Assembly (NCBI RefSeq): GCF_000203795.2
Contig: NW_006281099.1
Location: 3,250,532-3,314,531, forward strand
DNA length: 64,000 nt
Source of the DNA: Batrachochytrium dendrobatidis JAM81
Taxonomy: Eukaryota; Chytridiomycota; Chytridiomycetes; Rhizophydiales
Reading direction: 5' to 3'
A program made the translations under genes and the position numbers. Shown here piece by piece: positions 46,647 through 57,857 of the stretch. Below the pieces are notes generated by a model that made no database searches, was not told the origin of the DNA, and saw only the letters and a program-made list of their open reading frames with translations. Each line of letters opens with the position of its first letter. The first letter of the stretch is position 1.

Positions 46647-46776
46647 TACAGTCATATTCATGTGAATGAAGCATTTGAGAGTATTGGTGTATGAGGGGTT
46701 GAAAATGTCTGGTACAATGAGCACTCCAAAGTAGTGACAGATGCAAGTGGTTCATTTTGCGTGAATACGGCGGTGA
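46647..46776. mobile_element. short MITE derivative, copy R5
   Basis: This 130-bp element starts TACAGTCATATTCATGTGAA and ends TTCATTTTGCGTGAATACGG then CGGTGA, so the termini are inverted. Its right interior (CCAAAGTAGTGACAGATGC) resembles the right interior of R1 (CCAAAGTAATCACTGCAG). It is therefore an internally deleted family member. It abuts the glutaredoxin-like gene's stop codon. Confidence 0.75.
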
Positions 46777-46781
46777 GAGGA

Positions 46782-47162
46782 CTAAGCCTTGAGTGTTTCC
46801 TTGACAAGCCTCTCCAGTGCCAATACATCCCGATCCTCTAATCTGTGCTTGAATGCCTCCTGTCCATTGACATGAACAACTGGAACATCAAACATGTACT
46901 TGCGCAGCCAGTTTTTGTTTTCTCGCTTATCAATATCGATCTCGCAAAAATCAAATGGCACCTGTCAAGTTTTCAGCCATGGTAATCAGATCCATTTGAT
47001 AAGAATACTTGGAATAAATACATATGCTTGTTTAAATTGTCATGAGCTTAGTAATATGCATGCTACCTTGCTTTGTACTGCCAGAATAGTTTCCTTCATA
47101 TGCTCACACAAGCCACAATGCTCTCTGGCAAAAAGAATCACTGATGCTCTACGTCCTGCCAT
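46782..47162 (-). CDS. glutaredoxin-like protein (DUF836 / C5orf63 family)
   Basis: Minus-strand exons are 47067-47162 and 46782-46961, giving 91 residues. It has a thioredoxin-like fold of minimal size: beta-strand ASVILFA, redox motif CGLC (REHCGLCEHM), then FDFCEIDID, the cis-proline segment FDVPVVHVNG and a C-terminal helix. This matches the small glutaredoxin-like family of yeast YDR286C and human C5orf63. The substrate is unknown. A 130-bp MITE derivative ends a few bases past the stop codon. Confidence 0.85.
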
Positions 47163-47628
47163 CTTGGTGATGCTTGCAGACTTTAGATTCAAGTGTTTTT
47201 GATTGTAAACCGACTTTTATGGCTGGTGATAAAGAGCATGAACACGCAGAAAAAAAAGAAATCGTTTGCAATCATACTCTTGGTGATGTGAATAGCAGAA
47301 ACAACTATTGCTCGTGTGTTGTGTATCAGCGATAATCTATTGCTCTTCTTGATTCAATATAATACATCACTCATTTGGTCTCTCGACACGATCTCTACCA
47401 TTCCATTCATAGTCTGTAGATTAATCTAAATCAATCGTACGAGTTTACAAATGAATAATTCACATTGTTGAAATGCTGCAACAACAGCCTGCTCGATACT
47501 GCCTGAATGTCTATTAAACATGAGTAGACTACTGACAATCTCCATTCTTATTGAGCTGCAGATCTTGTCAGAATATCACGTGGTTATATGCATGGATGAA
47601 CTGTCGAGTCAAACTTGCTCTCGTCCCA
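47163..47628. other. divergent intergenic region (glutaredoxin-like / SEC20)
   Basis: No separate gene is seen. It has a CACGTG at 47577-47582, about 50 bp before the SEC20 start. Upstream ATGs at 47474 and 47591 are not in the SEC20 frame. Confidence 0.45.
47577..47582. promoter_or_regulatory. CACGTG E-box upstream of SEC20
   Basis: This palindromic E-box lies 47 bp before the chosen SEC20 start codon, the same arrangement as at TVP18 and TRM9. Confidence 0.4.
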
Positions 47629-48709
47629 ATGACTGAGTTGCTACGTGCTAGATTGGATGGGCTAATATCCAATACAGAACAAAACATAGCATCATTAGAA
47701 AATGAATCATCAAAACTAACTGTCACTGGATTAGCAACCACCATACCCAAACTATTTTTATCTCTAAAAACTCTTATCGAGGTTGGTCAACATTCCTACT
47801 GTGCTATCATCGAGTGGATTCTCGTGGAGCCATTCGCTGTATACTTGTCATGAATCCTCTGATATTTACTGACATGTGAGTTTCGGACATGCATGTTCAG
47901 GAATCTGAAGATGCTTTACTCGATATAAAACGACCAAGCCAGAAAGCTGCACTCGCACAATCCATTGCTCAACAAAAACAAGCAGTTAAACTGTACGTTC
48001 AATCATTTTTACTATATATTAAGATTGCCAGACTGATGGATACATAGTTTGCAGCAACGGTTTCAAACTGCTCTTGTGACTGCTCGTAAAGCAATAAAAA
48101 CCAAGGCCCAAAACGATAGAGAATCACTTTTAGCACTTGGTTCAGCAAGCAAAACAGATAGGTTGGCTATTGCTCAGTTTCAATATCTTGATGGATACGA
48201 GTATCAATGATGGTGCTGTTGTAAACCCCACTCTAAACCATTCTAATATTGCAGATCAAATGCAGCAGCCATACAAGCAAGTAACGACATCACTTATGGA
48301 TTGAAACAGGCAGTGCAAATGATATCTGCAGAAGTCGAGCGAAGTATAGAAACAGTAAACACTCTAGGTAATGTACAACTAGCTTATAAATGGATCCAGT
48401 GGATTGAACCAAATACCGTCATATACGATACAGTCAGTCCATACTAACATGAGCTATAAAGAGCAATCTACAAACACACTGAACCGTACCCAGCAAGAGT
48501 ATAGCATGATTGGAGATAGGCTTGGCGTGTCTAAATCCATCATATCATCGCTCAACAGTCGCGACTGGATGGATCGAGCATTGCTTGGTGTTGGATTACT
48601 TGTATTTACACTGACAATGATGTATATTATTGGCAGAAGAATGTGGATACCGGGATACGCATGGATTTCGGGTGAATGTGCTATGAGTACATCGTGGTTT
48701 TGTTTCTAA
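47629..48709 (+). CDS. SEC20: SNARE protein Sec20 (BNIP1-like)
   Basis: Exons are 47629-47781, 47901-47992, 48048-48161, 48255-48367 and 48438-48709, giving 247 residues. The N-terminal helices are MTELLRARLDGLISNTEQNI and onward. The Sec20 SNARE-like region reads SNAAAIQASNDITYGLKQAV, QMISAEVERSIETVNTL and YSMIGDRLGVSKSIISSLNS. A single C-terminal membrane anchor follows (ALLGVGLLVFTLTMMYIIGR). Sec20 works in Golgi-to-ER retrograde fusion with Ufe1, Sec22 and Use1. The stop codon TAA coincides with the left end of MITE copy R6, so the last residues (after the anchor) may have been altered by the insertion. A 5' exon could exist upstream. Confidence 0.82.
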
Positions 48710-48950
48710 CAGTCGTATTCGTGCAAAATGGAACACTAAATAAAAGTGTCTAATAAACAGACATGTTCCACCAAATTCACTGATAACATTGTGTCCTTTC
48801 AATCCTAGTTGACTGTCTCCTAATGATTGGCATGAAAACAACCATTACATTTCCAAGACTGCAATCTGTTTTTGAATTAAAACGCGACGTATCTTGTCCT
48901 AAACTTGCCAATCGTACAATGTATGGCTATTCTACAAGAGAACAATTTTG
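48707..48950. mobile_element. MITE-like element, truncated copy R6
   Basis: The left end TAACAGTCGTATTCGTGCAA and interior blocks (GACTGTCTCCTAATGATTGG, ACAATGTATGGCTATTC) match R1-R3. The right half is missing; similarity stops near 48940. The first TAA is the SEC20 stop codon. Confidence 0.7.
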
Positions 48951-48985
48951 GTATAATTTACATATCATTAAATGCATCTCACCCT

Positions 48986-50707
48986 TTATTCATCTACTAG
49001 TTCTCCTTCTTCATCATCATCCGCCTTAAATCGAATGACCTGAACCAAATTATCAAGAGTGCATATAGCAAATTGAGATTTGGCATCCAATGAGCACATG
49101 TCCCACACCCATGCACTTGTTTTGAACCGATGCAAAAGCTGCTTATCTTGGAATATAAATAGATTGGCACAGTGACCGGCGCATAGCAAAAGATCGGCTT
49201 CAGTGGGTGTAAACGATGGTGATCGATGTGGTATAATGCATGTAACGGGAAAATCAATATTGGCATACATGGACACCTAAAATGTAGTGTTTCCATTGCA
49301 TAACGTAGTTTTAATAGCTGTTTCCACTGGTTCTATTGCTTTGAAATCAGATCCACAACACAAGCCAGACCTACCACCAAATTATCAACCAGATAAATGT
49401 ATCCATTGGTCCCGCCAACCGCTATTTGGCTTTTAGTAGTGTCAGCTTGGCTTACAGTGTTTGTTGATTGGGGCACTTTTAAAAGCTGGCCAGATGTAAT
49501 CTGTCAAAACAACTGGATGAGCTAATAATCACAGTCGACTATTTTATATCATCAAATCATGACGTAAGAATAAAAGCCTATGAACGACTTACGCAACTAA
49601 TCTGCGATGGAAGCTTTACGCATGCAACACAATGGCCTGCTACTAGATAATATAAAAATGGAGTTCCATCGCATGCCAATATATAATGCGACAATACACC
49701 CTCGCTATCCAGCAACGTTACCGGATGAATGCATCGGATCATATGGCATGCGGGTACATCTGTATTCAAGACAGGCAAGACTGCATCTCTCAATCGGATT
49801 TTTGTTGAAACAGAGTCGTGGAAATCAAACGTTGTAATGGCACCAAATGAATCGCCCGCAACAACACATGGACGCTGAGCTATAACAACACAAACTCGTT
49901 ATTTTAAATATGGATTGAAAGCACCAGTTGAACTTGAAAAAAAATAGTTTAAAAGTTGAACAATCATACTTGGCCGAGACTGGATTGCTAAACAGGTAAC
50001 TGAAGATCCAATATCCTTGCGGATGAATATTTGCTTTCCACCCAATACAAGTGCGACTGCACCTGACGCATCTCCGATAGCAATGTCCAATTGTGTTTGA
50101 TGTGCCAGATTTCCCAAAGCCATGCTAGATATACAGCTGCTTTTTGTATCAAGCTCAGTTGCTGTGACTTGGCCATCCCCTTCAACCTAGATTTACACGA
50201 ATGCATTCAACAAGAGTTGCAATGTTATAAGTTTATAGGCCCTAGCAGTAGATTGAAGCAAAATCACTTATGCAGCAGTTCATGCTGCTGAGCCAATGTA
50301 GCACTTACTTCGGGCCTGTGTTTAAGAAAAGTGAGTTTTCCCGCAGTATCAGTAACAACAACTGTAGGAACATCAGATTGATTGCCAAACATGCCTATTC
50401 TTATGGCACTAAGAACAGATGGTGACTGCCATGTCCAAATGAGTTTAAGAACGCTGGTTGCAGCATCTCCTGATTGTAATATACTGGCTACAGGAAGTGT
50501 TGAACCATTCAAGTCCATATCTATAGCATCATTGGTAGCTATCAAAAGTTTAGCAGGCAGTCTTCCTGATTGAACTGTGAGTTGCAGTAGCTGTTCAAAG
50601 TCTGGAATGGCACACACTGGAGCAGTGCTGTTGTGAATCAAACTAAATATAGGCTCATCAACATCCATATGCAACTTGGTATCCTCACTCATTAGCATCT
50701 CCACCAT
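48986..50707 (-). CDS. beta-propeller-like protein of unknown function (FG-GAP/WD-like repeats)
   Basis: Minus-strand exons are 50309-50707, 49970-50186, 49593-49879, 49375-49500 and 48986-49276, giving 439 residues. The whole sequence is made of beta-rich blade-like repeats, for example TQLDIAIGDASGAVALVLGG, PCVVAGDSFGAITTFDFHDS, SQIAVGGTNGYIYLVDNLVV and DLLLCAGHCANLFIFQDKQL. DIAIGDxSG resembles FG-GAP blades, so an ITFG2/kaptin-type propeller is one possibility, but I cannot assign a family. The C-terminus is acidic (DDDEEGELVDE). There is no signal peptide or membrane segment. The gene converges with SEC20 and the MITE at its 3' end. Confidence 0.7.
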
Positions 50708-52001
50708 AATCGTAGAATCAATTCTGATCTATTCGGCTTCTACAACTATCAATCCAGTATAAGCTGCTGTGCGACACTTTCCAAAAACGGAAATCCGTTA
50801 TCCAAGCAACCGCAAAATAATATTTTAGCCACTGGACAATCAACCAGAACAATTGATAGCTAATATCCGCATTTGGATGTCAGCAGTGTCAATTAGGTGC
50901 TTATACAGCACTGCTTACTGTAGTCATCACACTAGGGTAACGGCACTTGGTTTAAATTAATATCTCTTGACAAACGGGTAGAGTATAGATTGGTAGAGAG
51001 ATTGTCAGTGTTCACCACTCTAGTATATAGTATGAGCACCAGTTTTGGTTTAAAAAATCAATTCACATTAAATTGTTGGATTGGCTCGAGAAATGAACAC
51101 TAGTTACACAAACACGCTGATGCCAACAATACTTTTGATTGGCCTTGGATAGTAAATCATTCATTGTTCGGACCATCAGTATATACATTGTATTGAGTCT
51201 GGATGTAAGCTGAACTCTACCCTGACTGCCATTCCGGTAACTTACGCGGCCGATGCGGATCAAACTAAATACTAGGGTCAGCCATGATGGCACAATGAAT
51301 ACACTGGTCTAAGCTGCATATATTCCAACATCATGTTCCAGCCAAGTGGGCTCGTACAACTTTTCCAGTTCATGACAATGCATTGCTTCTATTGCTCACG
51401 CGGCCGTATACATGCTGTGTTTACTCAATTACTACTTAAGAGGTGGAGTCAGTCTTTGTCTCGGCTTCATCCCACCCTTATAATAAGCAATCAAGCCCCA
51501 CATTCCTTCTCAAGCAAATCCAACTCGCATCTTTTTAGCCAACAACCAACTGGCTTTGAAAGGTTCTATAACTTGCAACTGCTCTACATCAACTTTGCTG
51601 GGTCACCGTAACGATCGTGAACCATCTATCAAGTCTGAGCTTTTCTTGCACTACCACCGTACCAAACACGTGATAATAGGTTGCTAGTGAGATTCAACTT
51701 ACTGCTTGTATCTTGGACCCGAGTTTATGTACTATAGCCTTGTTACTTTACTGTTATTTTCCAAAGTACATTTCTAAAAAGTCATCTGCAACAAACTTTA
51801 TTTCGAATCTCTGTTCATTCCGACTGTTTCGTAAATACAAATCGTCTTGCGTAAATTTTCAAAGACACACGCACAACAGCCCCAAAGTACATCAGCATTC
51901 CCGCTTACCAAATCGCATATTAGTGATTATCAGGTGTTTGACTGTTAAAATATTTCTAAATTACTTGACCATATATACTCTTGTAAATTTCTACAAACCA
52001 A
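50708..52001. other. intergenic region upstream of AUR1
   Basis: This 1.29-kb gap has a CACGTG at 51667-51672 and pyrimidine-rich stretches near 51430-51600. The 92- and 104-codon frames in it (51333, 51713) have no protein-like features. It is probably the promoters of two divergent genes. Confidence 0.45.
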
Positions 52002-53306
52002 ATGCTGGCGACAGAGTCCACTGGTAGCGACCAGAGCGGTGTTTATATCACCGATGATTTGTCAGCTAGTTCACCCGCCGCTACATTAATTCCATCGTCT
52101 CCAACAGTTGGCTACTCTCCTCGAATACAGCCAGCTCCTCGTGTTGCTTCGCATCGAGAAGTATGCTATCCTTTCAACACGTTTTGCTTGCGACTCAAAC
52201 TTTGTCTACAAAGCTGCTGCTCTAGAATTATGCTACCATTCAACTCAAGCTCAGCTACGGGGATACTATCTGCAGCTTTTCCCATCGCCCTTTGGCTGCT
52301 TTTATTTTCCACTTGTAAATATATTCCATCAGAATGGCGGCCGCAAATCCATGTCGATATACTGCCCAGTCTTGATCACTTCTTTTTCCAGAGTGGATTC
52401 GGACTGCTCTTGTCTGCTATTTTCTCTATTTCTTTGGGATATATATGGACGCTCAACACCACCACTGCTGGATACTACGCACTGGTTCCACTAGCCATCG
52501 CAACATTGTACCAGATTGCGAGCATATCTCCAAATACAGCGTTTGACCTACTATTGATTCTGCCCTATGGTCTGCTACACTACCTCTCGCCTTTTGTGTT
52601 TATAGTATGGCTTTATTTTTACGGACCTACTGGAAGCATCTCGCTGTTTGCAAAGGCCTTTGGATGGCAAAATGTAGTGGGTGTCGTGATTCAACTGATT
52701 TTCCCGTGTGCTGCACCTTGGTATAATGATAAAAACGGATATGCTCCTGCAGATTACAGCATGCCTGGTGATCCTGCAGGTCTGGTCAACTTGGATAAAC
52801 TCTTTGGCACACATATCTACACAACTGCATTCAATAGCTCTCCATTGGTATTTGGTGCCATACCATCTCTGCACTCTGGATTCGCTTGTCTAATCATGTT
52901 GTTTGTCATCCACATTGACAAACGATACAAGTATTTTGCTGTTGCATATATTAGCTGGATGTGGGCAGCTACGATATACTTTCGCCACCATTATATAATT
53001 GATATAGTCGTAGGAGGTCTTTGCTCGCTCATCACGTTCAGCTTTTGCCAGCCATACTTTACACACCAAGATGCTGCTCCACTGACATTTTTATCCCAAA
53101 TCAAAAGAAACCCGTTTGTTGCACCTTTCCTATCCAACTCTCAACGTGACAATGACTCTACGCTAAACACATACCAATCAGCTCCCAAAACCTATTTGCG
53201 GCTGGAAAAAGTTGTTGTTCATCAAGATGACTCTCCAACCTCTTCAAAGAGCGAATCTGGCCATATGTATACTCAAAGTAGGCTGCTTTCTTCAAGCCAC
53301 TTCTAA
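52002..53306 (+). CDS. AUR1: inositol phosphorylceramide synthase catalytic subunit Aur1
   Basis: A single exon encodes 434 residues with several membrane segments. The lipid-phosphatase (PAP2-like) motifs of IPC synthase are visible: GAIPSLHSGFACLIMLF (catalytic His region) and TIYFRHHYIIDIVVGGLCS (second catalytic His and Asp). The fungal signature FPCAAPWYNDKNGYAPADYS is also present. The enzyme transfers phosphoinositol from PI to ceramide in the Golgi, is essential in fungi, and is the target of aureobasidin A. The N-terminal 40 residues and the tail are Ser-rich and cytosolic. This gene is strong evidence that the host is a fungus. Confidence 0.95.
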   Translation: MLATESTGSDQSGVYITDDLSASSPAATLIPSSPTVGYSPRIQPAPRVASHREVCYPFNTFCLRLKLCLQSCCSRIMLPFNSSSATGILSAAFPIALWLLLFSTCKYIPSEWRPQIHVDILPSLDHFFFQSGFGLLLSAIFSISLGYIWTLNTTTAGYYALVPLAIATLYQIASISPNTAFDLLLILPYGLLHYLSPFVFIVWLYFYGPTGSISLFAKAFGWQNVVGVVIQLIFPCAAPWYNDKNGYAPADYSMPGDPAGLVNLDKLFGTHIYTTAFNSSPLVFGAIPSLHSGFACLIMLFVIHIDKRYKYFAVAYISWMWAATIYFRHHYIIDIVVGGLCSLITFSFCQPYFTHQDAAPLTFLSQIKRNPFVAPFLSNSQRDNDSTLNTYQSAPKTYLRLEKVVVHQDDSPTSSKSESGHMYTQSRLLSSSHF

Positions 53307-53700
53307 ATTATCAATACGCACAAAATGTACATATAGTATACGCTATGCATTCAAGAGGTCATCCCAGCTATAGCCAATGAAGACATGTATAATTTGTCTG
53401 AAAATCATTGATGCTGGAAGCCGTTCAATGCATACCAATTCTGCAGCCATTCTACTGCACTTGCTATATTCGTCCAATCAATAAATACCTAAATCTAACA
53501 CGCTAAAATGTTCATCTCAATCTAGTCTTGCATTTTCAATTATCTCAGTGATTGTATAATCGTTTAAAACTTGTAAAGCACAATAGTATCAACCTAGGCT
53601 TTGGTTTAAAACGATAGGTTCATTTATAGTCTTCACAAGATAAATAATCAGTCTTTATCTAGAATACAGTTGATTTGACTCGAAAACACAAGCTAAATGA
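53307..53700. other. convergent intergenic region AUR1 / oligoribonuclease
   Basis: This is an AT-rich 3'-flank region for two convergent genes, with no supported gene or repeat copy. Confidence 0.45.
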
Positions 53701-54519
53701 CTATGGCAAATTCTGCTTGAACATCAATAGTCGATATGCCTTGAGCTCTTCAATACTTTCAAGGATATCACCCATGGCCCGATGAGCCAGTTTCTTTTTC
53801 GGTGCTTTTTTATAAAAATCAGGGTACCATCTCATTCCAATCTCCTTGATAGAACTCACATCCACAATTCGATAATGCAAATGATCGATGAGCAAAGGCA
53901 TGTGCTTATGCAGAAACTGACGATCCACATGAACGCTATTGCCAGCCAACACACCTTCACGCTGTTTAGGAATATGACGTTTAACAAAATCAAGAATGGT
54001 TGCCTCGGCATCTTTGAGTGTAAGTGTAGATTCAATGACTTGTTTTGTTAAACCAGATTCGCCATGGGTTTGAATACACCAGTCGTTCATCTGATCCATA
54101 ACGCTTTTTGGCTAAACCATGTCAAAAATATTAGCCAAGGACTTTATACTATTGCTGTGTACAGCCGTATTCACATCACAAGTATTTAACCAGTGTCTAT
54201 TTTATGTGAATACAGCTGTAAATGGAGATCAACGTGACTGTAGCCAATTTTAAACCCATTGGACACCATCAAAAGCAGATGCATGGCTAACCTGATGTAA
54301 AACAAGATCGTATCTTTCTTGTACAGCGTTTAGATTTCCATCAGTGATAATGCAAGCAATCTCTATAATTACATCTACAGGGACAATCACAGTGTAGTGA
54401 CGTTTAGCACATTACTATCGACTGTATATCAAGTCGTGCTACATACCTCGTTCAAGATCCAGTCCAGTCATTTCAAGATCAATCCATACAAGTGGCTTGA
54501 ATAAATTAATGGTGGACAT
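53701..54519 (-). CDS. REX2: oligoribonuclease (Rex2/REXO2 family, DEDDh)
   Basis: Minus-strand exons are 54447-54519, 54292-54374 and 53701-54111, giving 188 residues, the normal length. DEDDh exonuclease motifs are present: WIDLEMTGLDLERDVIIEIA (Exo I, two acidic ligands), GNSVHVDRQFLHKHMP (Exo II Asp) and HRAMGDILESIEELK (Exo III His and Asp). It degrades 2-5 nt RNA oligomers; in eukaryotes it acts in mitochondria and cytosol. The frame stays open for about 50 codons upstream of 54519 without an ATG, so a presequence exon is possible. The 180-nt second intron contains a 61-bp palindromic MITE derivative. Confidence 0.92.
54160..54220. mobile_element. minimal palindromic MITE derivative, copy R7 (in oligoribonuclease intron)
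   Basis: This 61-bp element begins TACAGCCGTATTCACATCAC and ends TTATGTGAATACAGCTGTA. The two TIRs are near-perfect inverted copies separated by about 25 bp, with TA at both borders. It gives the cleanest view of the family's ends. Confidence 0.85.
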
Positions 54520-54801
54520 GCTTTTAGATAAACTTCTAGGTGCAGTATAAACTGCAAAAAGTCGGGACAACAGGATGTGATCAAAACCCAGTTGTTTTTG
54601 GAGAAACTTGGCAAAGTCTGAAAAAGCAGAAATACTATCACGTGTACTGGACTGAATAGATTCGGTTATTGAAGAAACGCAACTTCAACTTATAATAATA
54701 TAAACAGTTTATTTTCAAAAAAACAAACTTCATAATGCAAAATAAAGAAACAGATTATTTGAATCCAACAATGACATGTCTTCAAAACATCACTAATGTG
54801 T

Positions 54802-56251
54802 TCAATCATGCGAAGAAGCGTTATCATTGGTTGTAGAGGCAGATCCAGGTGAGGTATAATTGATACATGCAGTATCTGTTGATGCACTAGATAGCTCTGG
54901 TGCCCGATGTATTTTTGAATGACGTGATACCTGGTCTGGCCTTGCAAACTTCTTATGACACATACTGACAGGACATTTGAACGGCCTTTCGCCCGTGTGT
55001 ACTCGGTTGTGTTTGGTTAAATTGCTGCTATCTGAAAACCGTTTGTTGCATCCACTCGACTTGCATTCAAATGGTTTCTCTCCTGTATGTTTGCGTAGAT
55101 GCACTGTTAGTGCTCCTGGTAATGTAAATGGCTTTTGGCATGTTGCTTCTGGACAGACGTATGGCTTCTCTCCTAGATAAACGATCCCAACAAAAGTCAA
55201 AATAAGATTCAGAATCTACCCACAATTCAATAAACCAACAGCATTCCTACCAGTATGGATTCGTTGATGCTGAATCATGACTGCATGCTCCGAAAATCGC
55301 TGCATACAGGTGGTGCATTCATATGGCTTATCTCCCGTATCTACATGTATTACGAATATGTTATATTTAATTAGTGCATTCATCTAGAGGGTTGTGGCTA
55401 AAAAGGACATGACTTACGTTTCTGTATATGACGCATAATCTTTTGTCGTTGCGTAAATGGTCGATTGTTCCGATCGCATCCCATCCATTGACATGAATAC
55501 AATCGCTTACCATTGCCTATATGGGCCATGGATATATGCTCAGTCAAATACTCAAACGCACCAAATCGCTCCGCTAAATGCATATGAATGAGGAATTATA
55601 GCAAGTGGCTGTTAGAAGGCTTGTATGATATACTCAAACCATGGATTTTAAATGAAAGTAATATGATAACCTACAGCATTCAGCCCATTGGCAACTGTGA
55701 GGGTTCATCTGTTTTTCTGGCGATAGTGGAATATGATCAAACGTAACATGATGAATCAGGTCTTCAAAACTGGCAAAGTTTTGAAGATCGCATAGACTCC
55801 ACTTGCATAAAAGCGTTGTTGTACCAGCCTGGTAAGTTGTTTCAGTAGTTGAATGGAGTGACGCTCCATGCTGCTCGTCCTTGACTGTGTCTTTGTGTGA
55901 CATGTATGAGTCTTCGGATGCAGAGTCTGAACATAGGATATTAGCCAGTGTGGGCATTGAGGTTTTGCTCGACGCAGCCGAGTCTGAATACAAAACAGAG
56001 AGCATAGAAGGGAATTTGGCAGAGTCAGGAGTGTCATAGCCATTCTTAAAAGAGCAGTTGGGCTCGTTTGTAGTGATGTGGCCAGTGGATGGTGCCAATC
56101 CCAGCAATGGTTTACCAATGTGATTAGCGGTTAAATGAAGTGATGATATGTGTGGTAGCAGCTGGTCGTTGGATTCAAACCGAGCAGTGCATGTAGCCCA
56201 CTTGCAAGGAACTACTGCAGACCCACTATTAACTATCGATAGTTTTGGCAT
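54802..56251 (-). CDS. multi-C2H2 zinc-finger transcription factor
   Basis: Minus-strand exons are 55675-56251, 55418-55573, 55251-55340 and 54802-55172, giving 397 residues from the first ATG in frame. About eight C2H2 fingers are visible. Two early, spaced ones have CxxxxC (CKWATC, CKWSLC). CQWAECSERFGAFEYLTEHI and CQWMGCDRNNRPFTQRQKIM are GLI/PacC-like. A C-terminal array with TGEKP linkers follows: CTTCMQRFSEHAVMIQHQRI, CPEATCQKPFTLPGALTVHL, CKSSGCNKRFSDSSNLTKHN and CPVSMCHKKFARPDQVSRHS. It is expected to be a nuclear DNA-binding regulator. The closest subfamily and target are unknown. Confidence 0.88.
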
Positions 56252-56503
56252 TGGGTGTGAATGGTCGAGTGAAAGCAATTGAATTTAATCCTCAAATGGC
56301 AAGTGGAATGAAGCCAAATAATAAGAGTTGGATTCACAACATTCCAAGTTCAATTTGTAATATTTTCTATTCCAAAAGCCAATTCTAGTCGCACTGGCTT
56401 CAAATTATGCTTTTTGAAACCCATTAAAAACTACTCGACATGTCACTTTAATCCAGCATTTAAATTCGTTTATTCTGTTGATGACAGATTCATAATATGT
56501 CCG

Positions 56504-57857
56504 TCATTGAGTGGCAGCAGCAGCAGCTTTATCTTTTGCTTGCATGGCTTCATACTTTCTTTTTGAAGTCTCAAACACCTGTTCAGCTGTAGGACGCTTG
56601 GCCATATCTGTTTGAATCATTGCAGCAACTAAACCACGAAATTCTTCCGAGTAGAGTTCCGATGGAAGTGGTGGGTAATCGCATGCTTCGATTTTACGAC
56701 ATAGACCAGCAAGAGTCATTTTATCACCATAAAAGGGAGAGTGCAAAGCAGCCATCTCGTATAGCAAGCATCCGAGAGACCAAATATCGCTTTGGAACGA
56801 GTATCCAGCTTCATGAATACGCTCGGGCGACATGTAGTAGGGAGTACCAACAAGTGAATGTGCTTCAATTGTTGTCTGAGAGACAAATCGACCAAGACCA
56901 AGATCGCCAAGCTTAGCTATGCCTTGTCCAGTGATAAATACATTGGCTGGCTTGATATCACGATGCATCACTCGGCGATTGTGAAGGTGTGCTAATGCTC
57001 CACTAATTTGAGAAAAGTATTTCCTGTGTTGTATTACAATCATAGTGAGTTGCATGATGTTGAACCTATCATTCACCCTTCATTAACATTTACCAAATGG
57101 TTTTCTCGGAAATATGCTTTCCTTGGGTCTTGAAGTGCTTGATCATTTTTCCCAGATCGCCAGCATCAGCAAGTTCGAGTACAATCACCAAATCCTTTCC
57201 ATCAATAAATGATTCAAGACAGCACACTACATTCACATGATCAAGCGACTTTTTTCAAGTGTGTAGTAGTTTAGCAAATGATATGTTGGGTTATATAATA
57301 GTGAAAATACAAACCAATAGAATTTCAATATACTCGACGTACTTTGAGTAAATCAATCTCCTTGATACAGTCGTTACGTGCCTTGGGATCCATCATTTCG
57401 AAAATCTAATAAAGCAGAGATATCAGACGTCCGCAGTATATTGGAAAAGGTTGGCATTTTATTAGTATAGCCATGGTAAAAACATCCGAGCCATAGCATC
57501 CTCAAAGAGGCTAGAGTGGCTTTAGTCCACTACACTTCAAAACATATCTAATCCTTTTCCTCTAGATACATCCACTTTTTCATGTGGTGGAGAAATGCTA
57601 GGCTTAAAAAGGTTTGTTTATCCATAGTGTATACTAAACCAAACTAAAGAACAATATCAACTAGATTAAAACAGCTGCCCTACCGGTACGCGCTTGAGTG
57701 CAACAATCTGTCCACTATCAACGGACTTGGCTCTGTAAACGCATGAAAATTGTCCTTGGCCAATCTTCTTTTCGATAATGTATTTATCAACCGGCGATTT
57801 TCCAGCAGGGCGTGGAGTGGGAGAACCTACTGCAATAGGTTGCGCAACGTCTGTCAT
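56504..57857 (-). CDS. NIMA-related protein kinase (NEK6/NEK7-like)
   Basis: Minus-strand exons are 57684-57857, 57343-57405, 57094-57248 and 56504-57023, giving 303 residues, almost entirely kinase domain. The glycine loop is GQGQFSCV (about 33-40) and the ATP lysine is Lys55 in VALKRV. The catalytic loop is HRDIKPANVF. DLGLGRF replaces DFG as in NEK6/7. The activation segment is VGTPYYMSPERI, and the PxxxxL helix end is KRPTAEQVF. There is no C-terminal coiled coil or PEST region, as in the short NEKs. The family acts in mitosis and microtubule or ciliary control, which is relevant in a flagellated chytrid. The start is shared with a divergent promoter. Confidence 0.93.

Noticed and set aside
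51333..51611. 92-codon plus-strand frame upstream of AUR1.
   Set aside because: Its composition is that of a pyrimidine-rich promoter and it has no recognisable motif.
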